64,000 bases of DNA from Chaenocephalus aceratus (Eukaryota > Chordata > Actinopteri > Perciformes > Channichthyidae): NCBI GenBank assembly GCA_023974075.1, contig CM043798.1:24024441-24088440 (forward strand), read 5' to 3'. Shown here one piece after another: positions 1 to 11,429 of the stretch. The notes below the pieces were generated by a model, which saw only the letters and a program-made list of their open reading frames with translations, did not search any database and was not told the origin of the DNA. Position numbers and translations under genes: made by a program. The number at the start of each line of letters is the position of its first letter. Within the stretch, counting starts at the first letter, position 1.

Positions 1-525
1 TATAATGATGAGCTCAAAGTTCACTAATGATCTTTGGTTTTTTTTAAAAAGCCAGACTCCAAGAAGAGCCCCCACTGCCCTCATCTAGCAGCGATCTATA
101 CGATCATATTCTGATAACGATTAAATAGCCCCGCCTCCCTCTCCCCACCTCTCCTGCTGCTGGGCGGTCAGAAAAAAAAATGTTAACGGAAACTCTGCCG
201 CACGGTTCCCTCGTCCCTTGGAAGAGGCGGAGAGGTGGGTGTTTTTCATCTGCTGATGGACAGTCCGGAGAGATATACACAGGGTTGGGTTGTAACGGAA
301 TACATGTAATGGCGTTACGTAATCAGAATACAAAAATCAAGTGTATTCAGCTGGCGTTACATTTGAAAAACGATTAATCTGATTACAGTTACTTTTGTAA
401 ACCTGAAGTGAATACATTTTGGAATACTTATTGGAATTATTGGTGGAAAAGTTTCCTCACAAAATGTAATATTCATTACCGGCAGAACTGTGTGCGCACT
501 GCACGGCGCTGCAGCATGTCTGTGA
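1..525. other. Gene-free stretch
   Basis: I see no exon, RNA gene or recognisable element here. The short open frames lack any family signature and overlap on both strands. The right edge (about 510-525) is the insertion site of the MITE that follows. Confidence 0.5.
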
Positions 526-1153
526 CGGCCCGTCTACACTACAGGCATCAAAAAATCTTGAAGCTGGGCGTGTCTGAGGCTTGGCGATTTCTCGCCCAAG
601 CGACCAACAACCAATCAGGAATCTCCCGCCCGCCGCCGGCATACAAAGCAATAGCAATGTTAAAACGAAGTAAACTGGATATAAAATCCCCAAACAGGCG
701 AAAACCTACCAGTTTCATCCACTGTCTCTGCCACCTCCCTCCATGCCTGGCTCCTCCGGTTTGTATCCCGGTAGATGAACACAACAGAGACTGATCATAC
801 AGCACCGGGTGATTCACTACCGCTCCATTTTTTTGAATATGAGGAAATTACCTGCGTAGTCTCTCCCAGCATACACGCGGTTTGATTGGCTAGCACTTGT
901 ACTGTCAGATTTGCATACGCGGGATTTGATTGGCTGATGCCAAGCATCGAGCCTCAAAAGTTGAACAGTTCAACTCAAAAGTTGAACATTGTTCAACTTT
1001 TGATGCCGATAGATGCTCGTAATGCTTGCAAAGCCATGCCATGCTCCCCACAATGCAGTTCGGCGAAGTTTAAAAATCTTCTACGTCACCCCATTCAAAT
1101 GAATGGGCGAAGCGTTGAAAGCATTTTTCGATGCCTGTAGTGTAGACGGGCCG
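526..1153. mobile_element. Harbinger-like MITE, copy 1
   Basis: The element begins CGGCCCGTCTACACTACAGG and ends with its reverse complement, giving perfect terminal inverted repeats of about 24 bp. It is flanked by the 3-bp direct repeat TGA (523-525 and 1154-1156). A 3-bp target duplication with GC-rich inverted ends suggests a non-autonomous PIF/Harbinger element; the superfamily is inferred. No transposase is encoded. The interior contains CCAATCA boxes and an inverted CAAAAGTTGAAC motif near 955-1002. A related copy in opposite orientation lies at 20898-21523. Confidence 0.8.
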
Positions 1154-2269
1154 TGAGGGAGAGAGAGATGCAGCGTGTCTGTGAGGCCCCGCCCCCGCAC
1201 GCAGATGAGAGAGAGAGAGATCTCTATTAAAATATATTGAAAGTTAGAAACGGAGATGGTTAGATAAAATGTGCAAGATAACGTTTATGTAGCATTTCTT
1301 TATTGTCGAAATGATGACATTTATAACGGGATAAAATCAAAGTGAATGGCCTGCTGCTGCTGAATGCATGGGGCAAGTGACTGGAAAAAGTTGTAAAAGT
1401 TATTACATCGTTTCAGATAATAATAATAATAATAATAATATATATTCATTCTATTTAGGGGCGCCTTTCAAAGCACCCAAGGACACCTTACAATTCATAA
1501 CATATTTTAAGGAAAGGTTTTAAGACAGTACAAAGAATGCAGTCCGGGTGATGGAAAGTATTCCAAAAGTATTCTAAAAGTAATCTGCCACCGGTACCGG
1601 CGGGGATTGTTGTTAGCTTCTGATGTGCAGAAGAAAAATCTGGCCCACCCTATTTTTTACAGGCCCACCCTAAAGTACATTTCTGCCTACGCTACTGCTT
1701 AACAGGCCAGGCCATCGGGAAACCTCCCGGTCCTCCCGATGGCCAGTCCGGGCCTGTGGCCAGCTGCAGTGTACTGAAACTTCTCACCATAGTGGGGGAA
1801 AGAAAATGCATGCTGGCACAGTTAGTGTTAATTCAGGCTTGATGGGGGGTGAGAAGAAAAGAGCCACTGTCACATTTGGCCTAAACATCACAACACTCTT
1901 CATAAAACATGATGCAATCTTCAGAATGTGAAAAGGCACAGAGATGACAGCGCTGTAAACACTGACACTAAATTATGAATGGTCCCGGCTTTATAACAAG
2001 GCTAAGGGTGATGCGAGGGTGAGAAAAGGGATTCAGGCTTTTTTCAGGCTAACGTCTTATCAATTCAATGTGATGGACACTCTCTTACATGTTTTATGCA
2101 TGTGACTTTTTTATGTTTGCCCACTATTCTATTGCATATTCTACTAATCTACTAAATATTAATAAATGGTATCAATGAATATGTTCAATCCTCTTGTTGA
2201 ACATCTTCAGGGTATCTGCAGCCACACACAGCACTAATTAAAAAAAGGTATCTTTCTCTTCCCTACGGC
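1154..2269. other. Intergenic DNA with AAT microsatellite and a hairpin
   Basis: No gene is visible. A GA-rich tract lies near 1158-1222, an (AAT)n microsatellite at about 1418-1441, and a strong palindrome at 1710-1744: the 11-bp arms GGCCATCGGGA and TCCCGATGGCC enclose a 13-nt loop. The motif CCCGGTCCTCCC in that loop recurs in two hAT elements near 22.78 and 29.63 kb, so this is probably transposon-derived. Confidence 0.5.
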
Positions 2270-2590
2270 TCTATGCTCCTCAGCCTGCAACAGGTTTGCA
2301 TCGTGAGAAAAAAATCCTCGGCTGTTTTAATCTGTGTAATGAATAAGAACATGCCAGCGTGGTAATGGATGCCTGCCACCACGCAGCTAAATTATTCAGA
2401 GTCTGGGGAACCAGAGAGCCGGCCGGCAGGATCGGATGGACCCAAAGTGTCATCGGTCCGCCTCCGCACGCCTGGCTCCTCTTTCGGCCCGTGCACCCCG
2501 GCTTCCTAGGTTTGAAGCCACGTGAGAAGGCTAAAGAAGCCCCGAGGTTGAGCATGAGGAGAGCAGGCCAAGGCCCCCTGACCAGTTGAC
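2270..2590. promoter_or_regulatory. Possible conserved non-coding element upstream of pou4f3
   Basis: This block looks unlike the surrounding repeat DNA. It is mixed in composition, non-repetitive, and holds homeodomain-type cores such as CAGCTAAATTATTCAG (2384-2399) and GGTAATGGATG. It sits about 1.1-1.4 kb upstream of the pou4f3 start. Regulatory function is inferred from composition and position only; conservation was not measured. Confidence 0.3.
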
Positions 2591-2704
2591 CCGAGTCAAC
2601 TGGTCAGAAACCTGCAGGTCTTCGACTAAACGTGATGTATATGTAGTACAAAATCTAACCTGTATCCATCCTTTTAACATATTATTACATCTATACACAG
2701 TAAG

Positions 2705-3210
2705 CAGAGTTCGGAGAAGTACTCAGATCTTGAGCAAAAGTAGAAGTACCAGAGTCTCTGTTACAAATAAAAGCCAAGCATTCAAAAATGATACTGAAAT
2801 AAAAGTACAAAAGTATTAGCAACAAAATTTACTTAAAGTACCAAAATTAAAAGTACTCATTATGCAGATTGGACAATTTTCTAATCATTGTATAATGTGT
2901 TTTGATTATAATTATTGATGTATTAATGTGTTTAACTTATTTTAATTACTTTGTAATTACTGCAGGGTTGCTTGTGAATGTTACTCATGTAACTTAAAGG
3001 ATATTTTAGTGTTTTTTATATTTGACATTATTAATCCAAATCTTCAACGCAACTTAATATGTTATATACGTGTAGTAAAAGCACACTATTTACCTCTGAA
3101 CTGTAGTGGGGTACAAAGTACAAAAACATTGAAATACTCAAGTAAAGTACAAGTCTGTCAACATTAAGTACAGTACTCGAGTAAATCTATTCAGTTACTT
3201 TATACCACTG
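2705..3210. mobile_element. hAT-like non-autonomous element (AAGTAC-rich family)
   Basis: Diverged inverted ends (CAGAGTTCGGAGAAGTACTC at the left; TTACTTTATACCACTG at the right) are flanked by 8-bp direct repeats ACAGTAAG (2697-2704) and ACAGTGAG (3211-3218), which differ at one base. An 8-bp target duplication is typical of hAT. The ends are rich in AAGTAC and GAGTAAA words, a common teleost repeat. A second copy lies at 7620-8136. There is no coding capacity. Confidence 0.65.
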
Positions 3211-3669
3211 ACAGTGAGTAGCATGGACAGCGCTGGAGCAACCTGCTGCACTAACCTCAGCGGTGCTGTCCATGGTGCTGAAACAATTCGAGTGGATAAA
3301 TCCATGGTTCAAACTTCAATTTTAATACCAGTAAAACTTTCTAAAATATCATATAAATTCACAACAACGATCTCATCAATAAACAACGTTTAATAGCAAT
3401 ATTATTTATGATTATTTGTACTTGACGCTTGCGCACAGAGGCCAACATTGTCCAACTTGTAAGTTGAGCAGGTGGGAGGGAAGGAGGAGGAGGAGGAGGG
3501 AGGCTGAAAGAAGAGGGGGGGAGTGGGGGGAGCGAGGGATGCCGGGAGGCGCTGTCGATGTTAACAGCTCAGTCTAGTGAAGGAGAGCAAGAGGAGCTCT
3601 GCAGCCGTCCAATCACCCGGCGTTCATGTCAGGGGCCACACTGCTCGAGAGGTGCTTGCAGGGAGGAGG
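3211..3669 (+). promoter_or_regulatory. pou4f3 upstream region and probable 5' UTR
   Basis: This is the DNA between the upstream transposon and the pou4f3 start codon. It holds an imperfect palindrome near 3227-3275 (CATGGACAGC and GCTGTCCATG) and a strongly purine-rich, G-rich tract at about 3468-3545 just before the start. No TATA box is evident. The transcription start cannot be placed from sequence. Confidence 0.4.
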
Positions 3670-5097
3670 ATGATGACCATGAACGGAAAGCAGCATTTCT
3701 CCATGCACCCGGCCCTGCACGAGCCCAAGTATCCCGGCCTGCACTCAGGCTCGGAGGGCATGCGCAGAGTCTGTCTGACCGCCCCGCAGGTACGTTCAGG
3801 TCGGGGGAGAATATAGCTGTGGAGAGTAATGAGGAGGGGAAAATATCACAGTGGAAATGTCTGTAAAAGTTGATTTGACAGGACTTTGTTCTATCTTCTA
3901 TCTCTCTCTCTCTCTTTCACCCCTCTGTCTCCCCCCCCCTCTCCAAGAAAAACCCCTCCTCCCCCCTCTCTCATCCACATGTCTTTTCAAGCAATGCTCT
4001 TGCTTTCATATTAATTTTTATGACCTCTGCTTTGAGGAGAGTTCTCCCCTCTCCTCGGCGCTTGCTGCTTGCCTTTGGAAAAATGTTTTTGAGATTCTGA
4101 GAGCTGCCTGACACAATTCCCCACTGACTCCAGTATGCGCACTCTTGCTTGCAGCTGCAGGGCAATATATTCGGAGGCTTTGATGAGAGCCTGCTGGCAC
4201 GGGCAGAGGCTCTGGCGGCTGCTGACAGCATTATCTCTCACGGCAAGAGTCATCCGTTCAAACCAGACGTGACTTACCATACCATGAGCAGTGTCCCCTG
4301 CACCTCAGCCTCCTCTTCTTCCTCCACCACCGGGCCCATCTCCCACGTCCCCTCCACCATCGCCTCACACCACCACCTCCATCACCACCACCTCGGACAG
4401 AGCCTGGAGGCCGGGGACCTCCTGGATCACCTCTCCTCCAGCCTGGCCGTGACCGGGATGGGTGCTCCGGAGCCTTCCGGGATGACCGCGTCGGCGCACC
4501 ACCACCAGCACCCCCACCACCACCTGCAGACCATGGGGCAGCTGCACCAGGCGATGGCCAACATGGCGCACCCCCACTCCCTGTCAGTGCACGGAGGCAT
4601 GGCGTGCATCAACGACGTGGAGTCGGATCCCCGGGAGCTGGAAGCCTTCGCCGAGCGGTTCAAGCAGAGGAGGATCAAACTCGGAGTGACCCAGGCGGAC
4701 GTGGGGTCGGCGCTGGCCAACCTGAAGATCCCCGGAGTTGGGTCACTGAGCCAGAGCACCATCTGCAGGTTCGAGTCCCTCACTTTGTCACACAACAACA
4801 TGATCGCGCTCAAGCCAGTTCTCCAAGCTTGGTTGGAGGAAGCAGAGGCTGCGTACCGAGGGAGAAAAGCAACAAGCCGGACCTTTTCAATGGGAACGAG
4901 AGGAAAAGAAAGCGCACCTCCATCGCGGCGCCGGAGAAGCGCTCGTTGGAGGCTTACTTTGCCATCCAGCCTCGGCCCTCCTCGGAAAAATTGCAGCGAT
5001 CGCTGAGAAACTGGACCTGAAAAAGAATGTGGTTCGAGTGTGGTTTTGCAACCAGCGGCAAAAACAGAAACGAATGAAATACTCTGCGGTGCACTGA
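3670..5097 (+). CDS. pou4f3: POU domain class 4 transcription factor 3 (two exons; two apparent frameshifts)
   Basis: Class IV POU factor (Brn-3c); in vertebrates it drives differentiation and survival of inner-ear hair cells and acts in the nucleus. Exon 1 is 3670-3789 (40 codons, donor CAG|GTACGT). Exon 2 is 4155-5097 (acceptor GCAG|CTGCAG). The start is the first of two ATGs, as in family members beginning MM. Exon 1 ends in RRVCLTAPQ and exon 2 opens with the POU-IV box (LQGNIFG...[12 protein letters not shown]). His-rich stretches follow, then the POU-specific domain (about 4620-4860, [20 protein letters not shown] to [13 protein letters not shown]) and the homeodomain ending in [19 protein letters not shown]. 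That C-terminus separates pou4f3 from pou4f1 and pou4f2. The reading frame breaks twice: a G run at 4860-4862 appears two bases too long, and an A run at 4986-4990 one base too short. Corrected length is about 353 aa, close to human POU4F3 (338). Consensus error is likelier than a pseudogene because the codons on both sides are intact. Confidence 0.93.
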
Positions 5098-6290
5098 GTC
5101 TCACACATCATGAATAAAATAGCCTACTACATTTTTGATCGAGTGATTAATAATAGCCTAAGTAGCCTCACTAACGGATTTATCAACAGCTCCTCACGTC
5201 TCATCGGATTATTTCCAAAAAAAGACTTCCATTTTTCTTTCCGTGTCACCCACTCTTCGTTGTTGCACTTTTGTTCGATTTTGATATGGGAATCATAAAT
5301 GTGTAGATCTGTGAGGAGGGTGATTTTGATGTTGTTGATCATGTATATCTTGCACACACTGAATATGAACTTTCAGCAAATACACCCTGACAGTTTGTCA
5401 CATTCAGGGATATTAACTCACTTTTTTAGACCATGGGATCGAGTGTATAGGCATTGTACACGTATGGGCTGATAAACTGTCAGCAGTGTTAAAGGGACAA
5501 TTTAGAAAAAGAGAAAGATATGTTTATTTCGTTAAAAAATAATGGATTTTTTTGTAATGTTAGTTGAGTTTATTCTCAACATCACGGGCTCACAAGTGCA
5601 ATAGTACACCATCATATATATGTGTCATCATATCATATCTGTGTTCTCAATTATTTTATTTTATCTACGAATTCATACTAATGTGAGTTTAATGATTAAG
5701 GTTTTCTAAAAATTCACCCTTTTAACACCACGAATTTTATTTTGCAAACAAATCTCTGTTTGTGAACTGTTTGATTGTCATATACGAACAAATATGAATA
5801 ATTACAGTAATGTAATTCCACACACTGTCTGTTTATCTTCAATTATTTAGAAATTGAAATTACACTGTCATACGAGGCACCTCCGTGTGGCTTTGGCTGC
5901 TGCTATATTTTAGTATTTTGATGTGAACATTTTTTGAACATTACAGGTGAGCTATATGTTATTTATGTAGCAGATATATACAGTATCACCCATTTCATTT
6001 TTCCTCACTCTTGATTTCACTTGAAAAAAAATGTGTGAAGTTTAAATTTAATAAATTATTGTTATTTTGTAAAAAATAAATAAAAAGGGAAGCGATTTTT
6101 CTTTTTGTATACGACATTTGAATTTTTAAAAGATATTATTTAAAGAGATTATGGAGTAACAAACTTGGTTTTAACATCCGATACAATCTTGGTTTGTTTT
6201 GTGGGAGCTCGACGCTGTTTTATTTATGACTCCCTTAACCTCTGCTGGGATTAAATATGTATTGTCGTACATGATATAAGCAACACATAA
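5098..6290 (+). other. pou4f3 3' UTR and downstream AT-rich DNA
   Basis: No further coding exon is visible. AATAAA occurs 15 bp after the stop (5113-5118) and again in a cluster near 6049-6083, so the 3' UTR may run for about 1 kb. The choice of poly(A) site cannot be decided from sequence. Confidence 0.45.
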
Positions 6291-6299
6291 AAATATAGC

Positions 6300-6475
6300 G
6301 GCTTATTTTCACAGTAGTTTTCACACCGCGGAGCAGGAAATGTGCGTCTCTTCGCGCTGCTAATGGCCTCCTCTGATTAGTGCGCTGTTAATTATGGATG
6401 CCCTCGTGTCACCGGGTTATGTCGTGCATGGGGCTCGAAATTATTAAGTAATGACGATGCAATATTAATTATATA
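6300..6475. promoter_or_regulatory. Candidate cis-regulatory block downstream of pou4f3
   Basis: A compact non-repetitive stretch combining CpG-containing segments with several homeodomain cores: TCTGATTAGTGCG, GTTAATTATGGATG and the POU-like ATGCAATATTAATTAT (6457-6472). It lies about 1.2 kb past the pou4f3 stop. Function is inferred from motif content only. Confidence 0.3.
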
Positions 6476-6959
6476 TTGGTATACAGCGAAGTAATGTGGA
6501 GGAGTTGTTAGTAGAAGTCTGACTGGGAACTCTAGGGAGACACAAAGTGGCTCCACAACAGGTTGGCCGAGGAAACACGGAATTAGCCTCTTTACGCGTT
6601 CGACTAAGTAAGTATTTTCCACTTTATGTTCAATTGTTCTCAGTTTTACTTGGGATGATAGGATAAGAAGCAACATTATGTTTTACTATCCATATACACA
6701 GGCCAGCAAAGCTATATTTTTAATGTTATTTTTCCATTAAAAGTAGGCCTAGGCCAAAATGCAACAATTTATTTAACATATTTTACAGCGTATTTATTCA
6801 ATTTATTCGGCCGATTTAATTCAATTTGCTTGAATTAATTGTACTCCTGATTTTATCTGCGGCTAAAAAAAAGGGTTTCTCCTATTAAAAAAACATTTTT
6901 AAAATAATAATTATATCAATATTCTAATAATAATCCCCATCATCATAATTAAAAGCGTC

Positions 6960-7515
6960 AACCGGATCCTCTCTCCGCCAACATGGCCTGTGGTTGTGTG
7001 ATTTTCCCAGGGAGACAGTCGGCGGATTTTCACAGCCCGAGGACCCTTTCCTCGTTATTGCGTGGAAATGATTGTGGCTAATATTAATATTCTCTTTGAT
7101 GGTAGGAGCTGATTATTCTCTGTCTGTAATTTATGGTGTTAAACACCATTTTTTAAAAGGAGAATGCACATGTTAATTGTTGTCATAGATGCTCTTTCCT
7201 AAACCGGCCTTTTTTGGAAAATATTAAGCATGTTTCCGAAGATTTTTTGGCTACAAATTCTCAAACCATTTAAGAATGATAATAATTAGGCCTAGAGAAA
7301 ACCCACATTCTCGTGTGTTTCTGACGTAAATGTAAAGGTTAAAGCAGGAGCGTCGCCGTGTAAATAATTGATTGATTGATATCATAACGTAGGCTGCTCC
7401 GTGGTAAACTGAGCTGAAGGCTCGTCAGCGGCATGTGGGGACTGAGGGCAGCTGAATTATTCAGCAGCAGCTGAAAGGTATATTGCATTTTCTCATGCAA
7501 TAATTTGAGGTGTGC
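6960..7515. promoter_or_regulatory. Candidate regulatory blocks with paired E-boxes and homeodomain site
   Basis: Two non-repetitive segments (about 6960-7150 and 7310-7515) stand out in AT-rich DNA. The second holds two CAGCTG E-boxes (7449-7454 and 7468-7473) flanking an AATTATTCA homeodomain-type site. pou4f3 is a known target of the bHLH factor Atoh1 in hair cells, so an E-box cluster next to this gene is plausible, but the assignment is inference. Confidence 0.3.
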
Positions 7516-7619
7516 TCCAATTTGTGCAAAAATGCTTAATGGAAAAAAACGTTTGGAATTAAACCTTAAGCAAGTTAATTCATCAAAACAGCAAGATAAT
7601 TAAAGAAAGACTGTTTGAG

Positions 7620-8136
7620 CAGGTGGGAGAAGTTCTCTTAAGTAAACGTATAAATACGGTCTTAAAATACTCCAATAATACTACTAAGTAAAATGCAAAA
7701 GTATAAAAGTAATACCAGCTAAATGTACCTACATTATCAAAAGTAAAAGTAGCGACTGAATATGCACATTGGCTCCTTTTACAATATTATTTGTACGTAA
7801 TATTATATTATCCTGTTTTTATCACTAACATTTACATGTCATGCAGGGCGTTTAAATGTTGTAGATCTTCTATGTGGAGTAATACTTTTTCAAATACTGG
7901 GTTGGTATTTTTGTATATTGGTTGTGCAGAACTGCATGTATAAAATAGATAGTAACTATGAGTGTTAAATACATCTAGTAAAGTATATATTTGCTTCCAA
8001 AATGTAGTGGAGTAGAAGTTAAACAAGTATAGCATACAATGGAAATACTCAAGAGAAGTGCACTTACTGTAATACTGTATGTCAAAATAGCACTTATGGT
8101 ACTTGAGTAAATGTACTTTGTTACTTTCCACCACTG
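7620..8136. mobile_element. Non-autonomous DNA element (AAGTAC-rich family), copy 2
   Basis: Starts CAGGTGGGAGAAGTTCTC and ends GTTACTTTCCACCACTG, diverged inverted ends of the family seen at 2705-3210. The possible flanking duplication (TGTTTGAG against TGTTTTCC) is poor, so the outer limits are approximate. It is non-coding. Confidence 0.55.
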
Positions 8137-8594
8137 TGTTTTCCAAGAGTGGAAATTAAAAAGGGATATCAAACAAACAATATATTATAAAACAAGAGAG
8201 AGAGGGAGAGCGAGGGAGAGACAGAGTGAGGGGGGAGAGAGAGTTTGCTTGATATGTTTTCATGCAGGAAATACCTTTTTTGACAGAATGAGGATGAAAG
8301 TGATGTTTAAATGCTCAAGAATGCACACACATACAATCTTAGACACGCACACACAAGCACACAGACACACACAGACAGGGTGGCTGTCATCCTTGGGAGC
8401 AGAGTGAGGGAATGTGAAGAGGGGGTAGGGGGGCGAGAGCCAAGACACCCAAACTCAATAATTCATCCACTGCCAGTAGCAACACATGAGAATGTGACCA
8501 GAGCAAAGGGAGACAGCTACCTCTGCGCTCTCTATTAGTCACCTCCTATTATCATCACACGCCAAACCAGCTCTGGGCCGACCTGCGGCTGAAG

Positions 8595-8627
<33 letters not shown>

Positions 8628-8628
8628 A

Positions 8629-8675
<47 letters not shown>

Positions 8676-8687
8676 ACACACACACAG
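8595..8687. repeat. (AC)n microsatellite
   Basis: An almost uninterrupted AC dinucleotide run with two single-base breaks (CACC). The open frames across it are low-complexity artefacts. Confidence 0.95.
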
Positions 8688-10454
8688 ATTGTGTTACTCT
8701 CTGGAAACTTGAGGACAGGGTGATGGATGTCTTTTAAAAAGGTATAGCAGGAGATGCTGTCCATCTGTAGCTCCTGTTCCCCCCTGCGGCGTGTGAATGC
8801 ACAGTAAGAGTGTTCAGATCATAGAAAACAGAATGCTTATTGAGGCTGTTAATGAGCGGGGGAGATAACCAATTACACTTGAGTACAGTGAGGTAGCCTA
8901 TTTTAATATGTGCTACTTTATATTTCTACTGTACAACATTTTAAGGGGGCACTCCGTTTTTTACTTATGACTTTGCAGATATTTAAAACGTATAACAAAC
9001 ACATAAAATACAATGCAGATTGAACTAACAAACATATAGGAACGTTTGTACTTCTTAAGTATTTAGTATCAGCCACATTTATATTAAATTCAAAGATATT
9101 CCTGCTTTCTCCTCCGTCACGTACTGTAAATGCATATTTTAGACATTTAAAGACTGGAAGTTAGACTTTCTAAGGACGTTTTTGTGAGCTGCATTTTTTT
9201 AAACTTTTGTTCACAGCCTTAAATAATTAAATAAGTAGTTTAATAATACATTATCAAAATGTAATGGGAAGAAAAATAAGTCAATAAAATAGTGCCACAG
9301 TAATTCAACAATAGGAATCATTTGGAGACTTTTCTTCACTAATTTCTGAAAGAGAATTTGAACATGCACACATTTAAAAAAATGAACTTAATTATTTTTG
9401 CACAGTTCTGAAGTTTCATAAAGCATCAACTGTGAAGAGAGAGCAGTGCACTTCTGTGACAGAGAAACAGAGTGAGGTCAACATACTAACCCTGCATTTG
9501 ACTAAAGTGACGTGCACACATGAAAAGATGACAGCACGAAGAGGGAGATCTTCTTTTAGCCTAGATAATAAATGAGACAACTCAATATTTCAGCATACAT
9601 TAATAGCATTAAGTGTATATTTTAGTTCCACTTTCAAAAAAACAAAATGGGAGCATTGAATGCAATGGACGAAGTGTGGGAACAGGGCGCTATAGAGACA
9701 CTCAGAGAAACTCACTTATAGGCACTTGCTTAATTCATTCAGCGGGCCCCGAACAGTATTATACACCCCATTCATTATTCAAGTGCTCTCCATTATCAAA
9801 GTGCCCAGAGAAATAAGATTAACCCAGCCAGAAATAACTCACTGTGGCGTGATTTTTTTTTCTACAAAGCACTTAGCTGGTCTTATGGAGGTCTGCACAC
9901 GAGTATATGAACATATAATCACCCTAACAGTCTGCTGAACACAATAATCCTCTCCAAGAAAATGTTGCTGTAGTGAAGAGAGACGAAGGGAATGGAAAGA
10001 TGAGAGCAGTGAAAAAAGAACGGAAAGAATTGTTCGAGGGAGGTATGAGTTGAAGTTGAAGAGGGAAGAGAAGAAATACAAAGACAATAAAAAGAAGGGA
10101 AACACGAGAGACAGAAGGGAATACAGACAATAAAATAGGAACTTAATAAAGGGAGGATACTTGAAAGACATTAATAAAACATGAACTGAAGAAGGAATGG
10201 AAGCAGTTAGATGGGTAAAAGAAAGGGAAGCCAGAGATAAATGGCATGTGAATGGAGTTTAGAAAAGAAATAAAGCAAGGAAAACTAAATCCCTAATGGC
10301 CGACATGTCTGTCATTGTGACCGTCTGGATTTGGTTCTCTTCGTTTCTAAGGTGATCATGTCAAGGTGAGTGCGTCCCTGTCGGCCCGAACAGTCTAACA
10401 CTAAACTTCTGTGACAGCAGGAGGACCCGGAGGACCCCCCCCTGCACATCACAC
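8688..10454. other. Gene-free intergenic stretch
   Basis: AT-rich DNA with no supported exon or RNA gene. A small AAGTAC-type repeat scrap lies near 8875-8945, and a purine-rich tract covers about 9960-10290 on the + strand. Confidence 0.5.
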
Positions 10455-10474
10455 ATGTTGATTTTTATCCTTAA

Positions 10475-10955
10475 GTCATTGCTAGGTAAGCTGCCCTTAT
10501 ATATCTCCAGACTTCTGTCATTTTATACTTGCTTTTTTAATACTAGACGAGCAGCAAATGGGATGCTTTTAAATGTTCCTTTGATGCAGTCAGAGCTTGG
10601 TAAAGCTGCATTCTCCCACTATGCTCCCTTTTTATGGAATACGCTGCAAGTAAAACTTTGTCTAGAGGCACTTCCTACTGTAAATGCTTTTAAAGGTATG
10701 CTACGATTAGCCCTTCATGAAACATGTAACTGTTTTACCTGATGCTATTGCTGATGTGAGTATGCTTCTTGCCACTGCACAAATGGCCTTCTGTATTTAT
10801 ATTTGAATTGTATGTTTTTTTTGTTTAATGCCTTTGTTTTATGTTGAAACTTGTTGTGTGCCGTGTTGGTCAGGACTCCCTGGAAGAAGAGATCTTGTAT
10901 CTCAATGGGACATTCCTGGATAAATAAAGGATAAATAAAATAAATAAAAAACATC
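10475..10955 (+). mobile_element. 3' end of a non-LTR retrotransposon (LINE), 5'-truncated
   Basis: The frame 10455-10742 reads NTRRAANGMLLNVP, then SELGKAAFSHYAPFLWNTLQ and NAFKGMLRL, the typical C-terminal tail of fish LINE ORF2 proteins. It is followed by a short 3' UTR and an (A)AATAAA-type simple tail at about 10920-10950. This is a classic 5'-truncated insertion with no catalytic reverse transcriptase motif left. The clade cannot be fixed from this fragment. Confidence 0.8.
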
Positions 10956-11409
10956 CAACCCAGAGTCGGGTCCGTTTCCACAGCTTTTTAATTGGCTCTT
11001 CTCCCGTTTGAAGTTCTTTCCAATGGGTGCATGAGAGCCAATGGGTGCATGAGGAAAGAGAGAATATAAATATCAGTTATTGTAGTTTTATTTTATTGCA
11101 ATCATGTAAGAAAGTGCCATTGAATCACCTCGTTTAGTGGGAATGCTGATACAGCATTCCAACTACTTGTTATGCTATACGCACGACATTCTTTATTATA
11201 CAGCCGGGTTATTTTGCACCTCTTCTTCTCCCACATTCCACATCGCAGAAACTCAACTTTTGAATCTGATTCGTACTTTTATAAATATTAAACATTGTTC
11301 AGACCTTGGTAAAGAGGCCTTCTTCAGATTTTAGAGTGCGTGATGTCACAGAGTGGAGGACAGATTTAATTTTGCCTTCATATTTTCTTTTAAACCTGCT
11401 ATAATTCCC
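10956..11409. other. Gene-free intergenic stretch
   Basis: No gene seen. A short direct repeat (CCAATGGGTGCATGAG) occurs at about 11021-11052. Confidence 0.45.
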
Positions 11410-11429
11410 AAACCCTACATTCCTGAGAC

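Noticed and set aside
408..794. 128-codon frame near the left end
   Set aside because: It lies mostly inside the Harbinger-like MITE, overlaps an equally long antisense frame, and has no family signature.
4427..5104. 225-codon antisense frame over pou4f3 exon 2
   Set aside because: A shadow of the GC-rich coding exon on the opposite strand.
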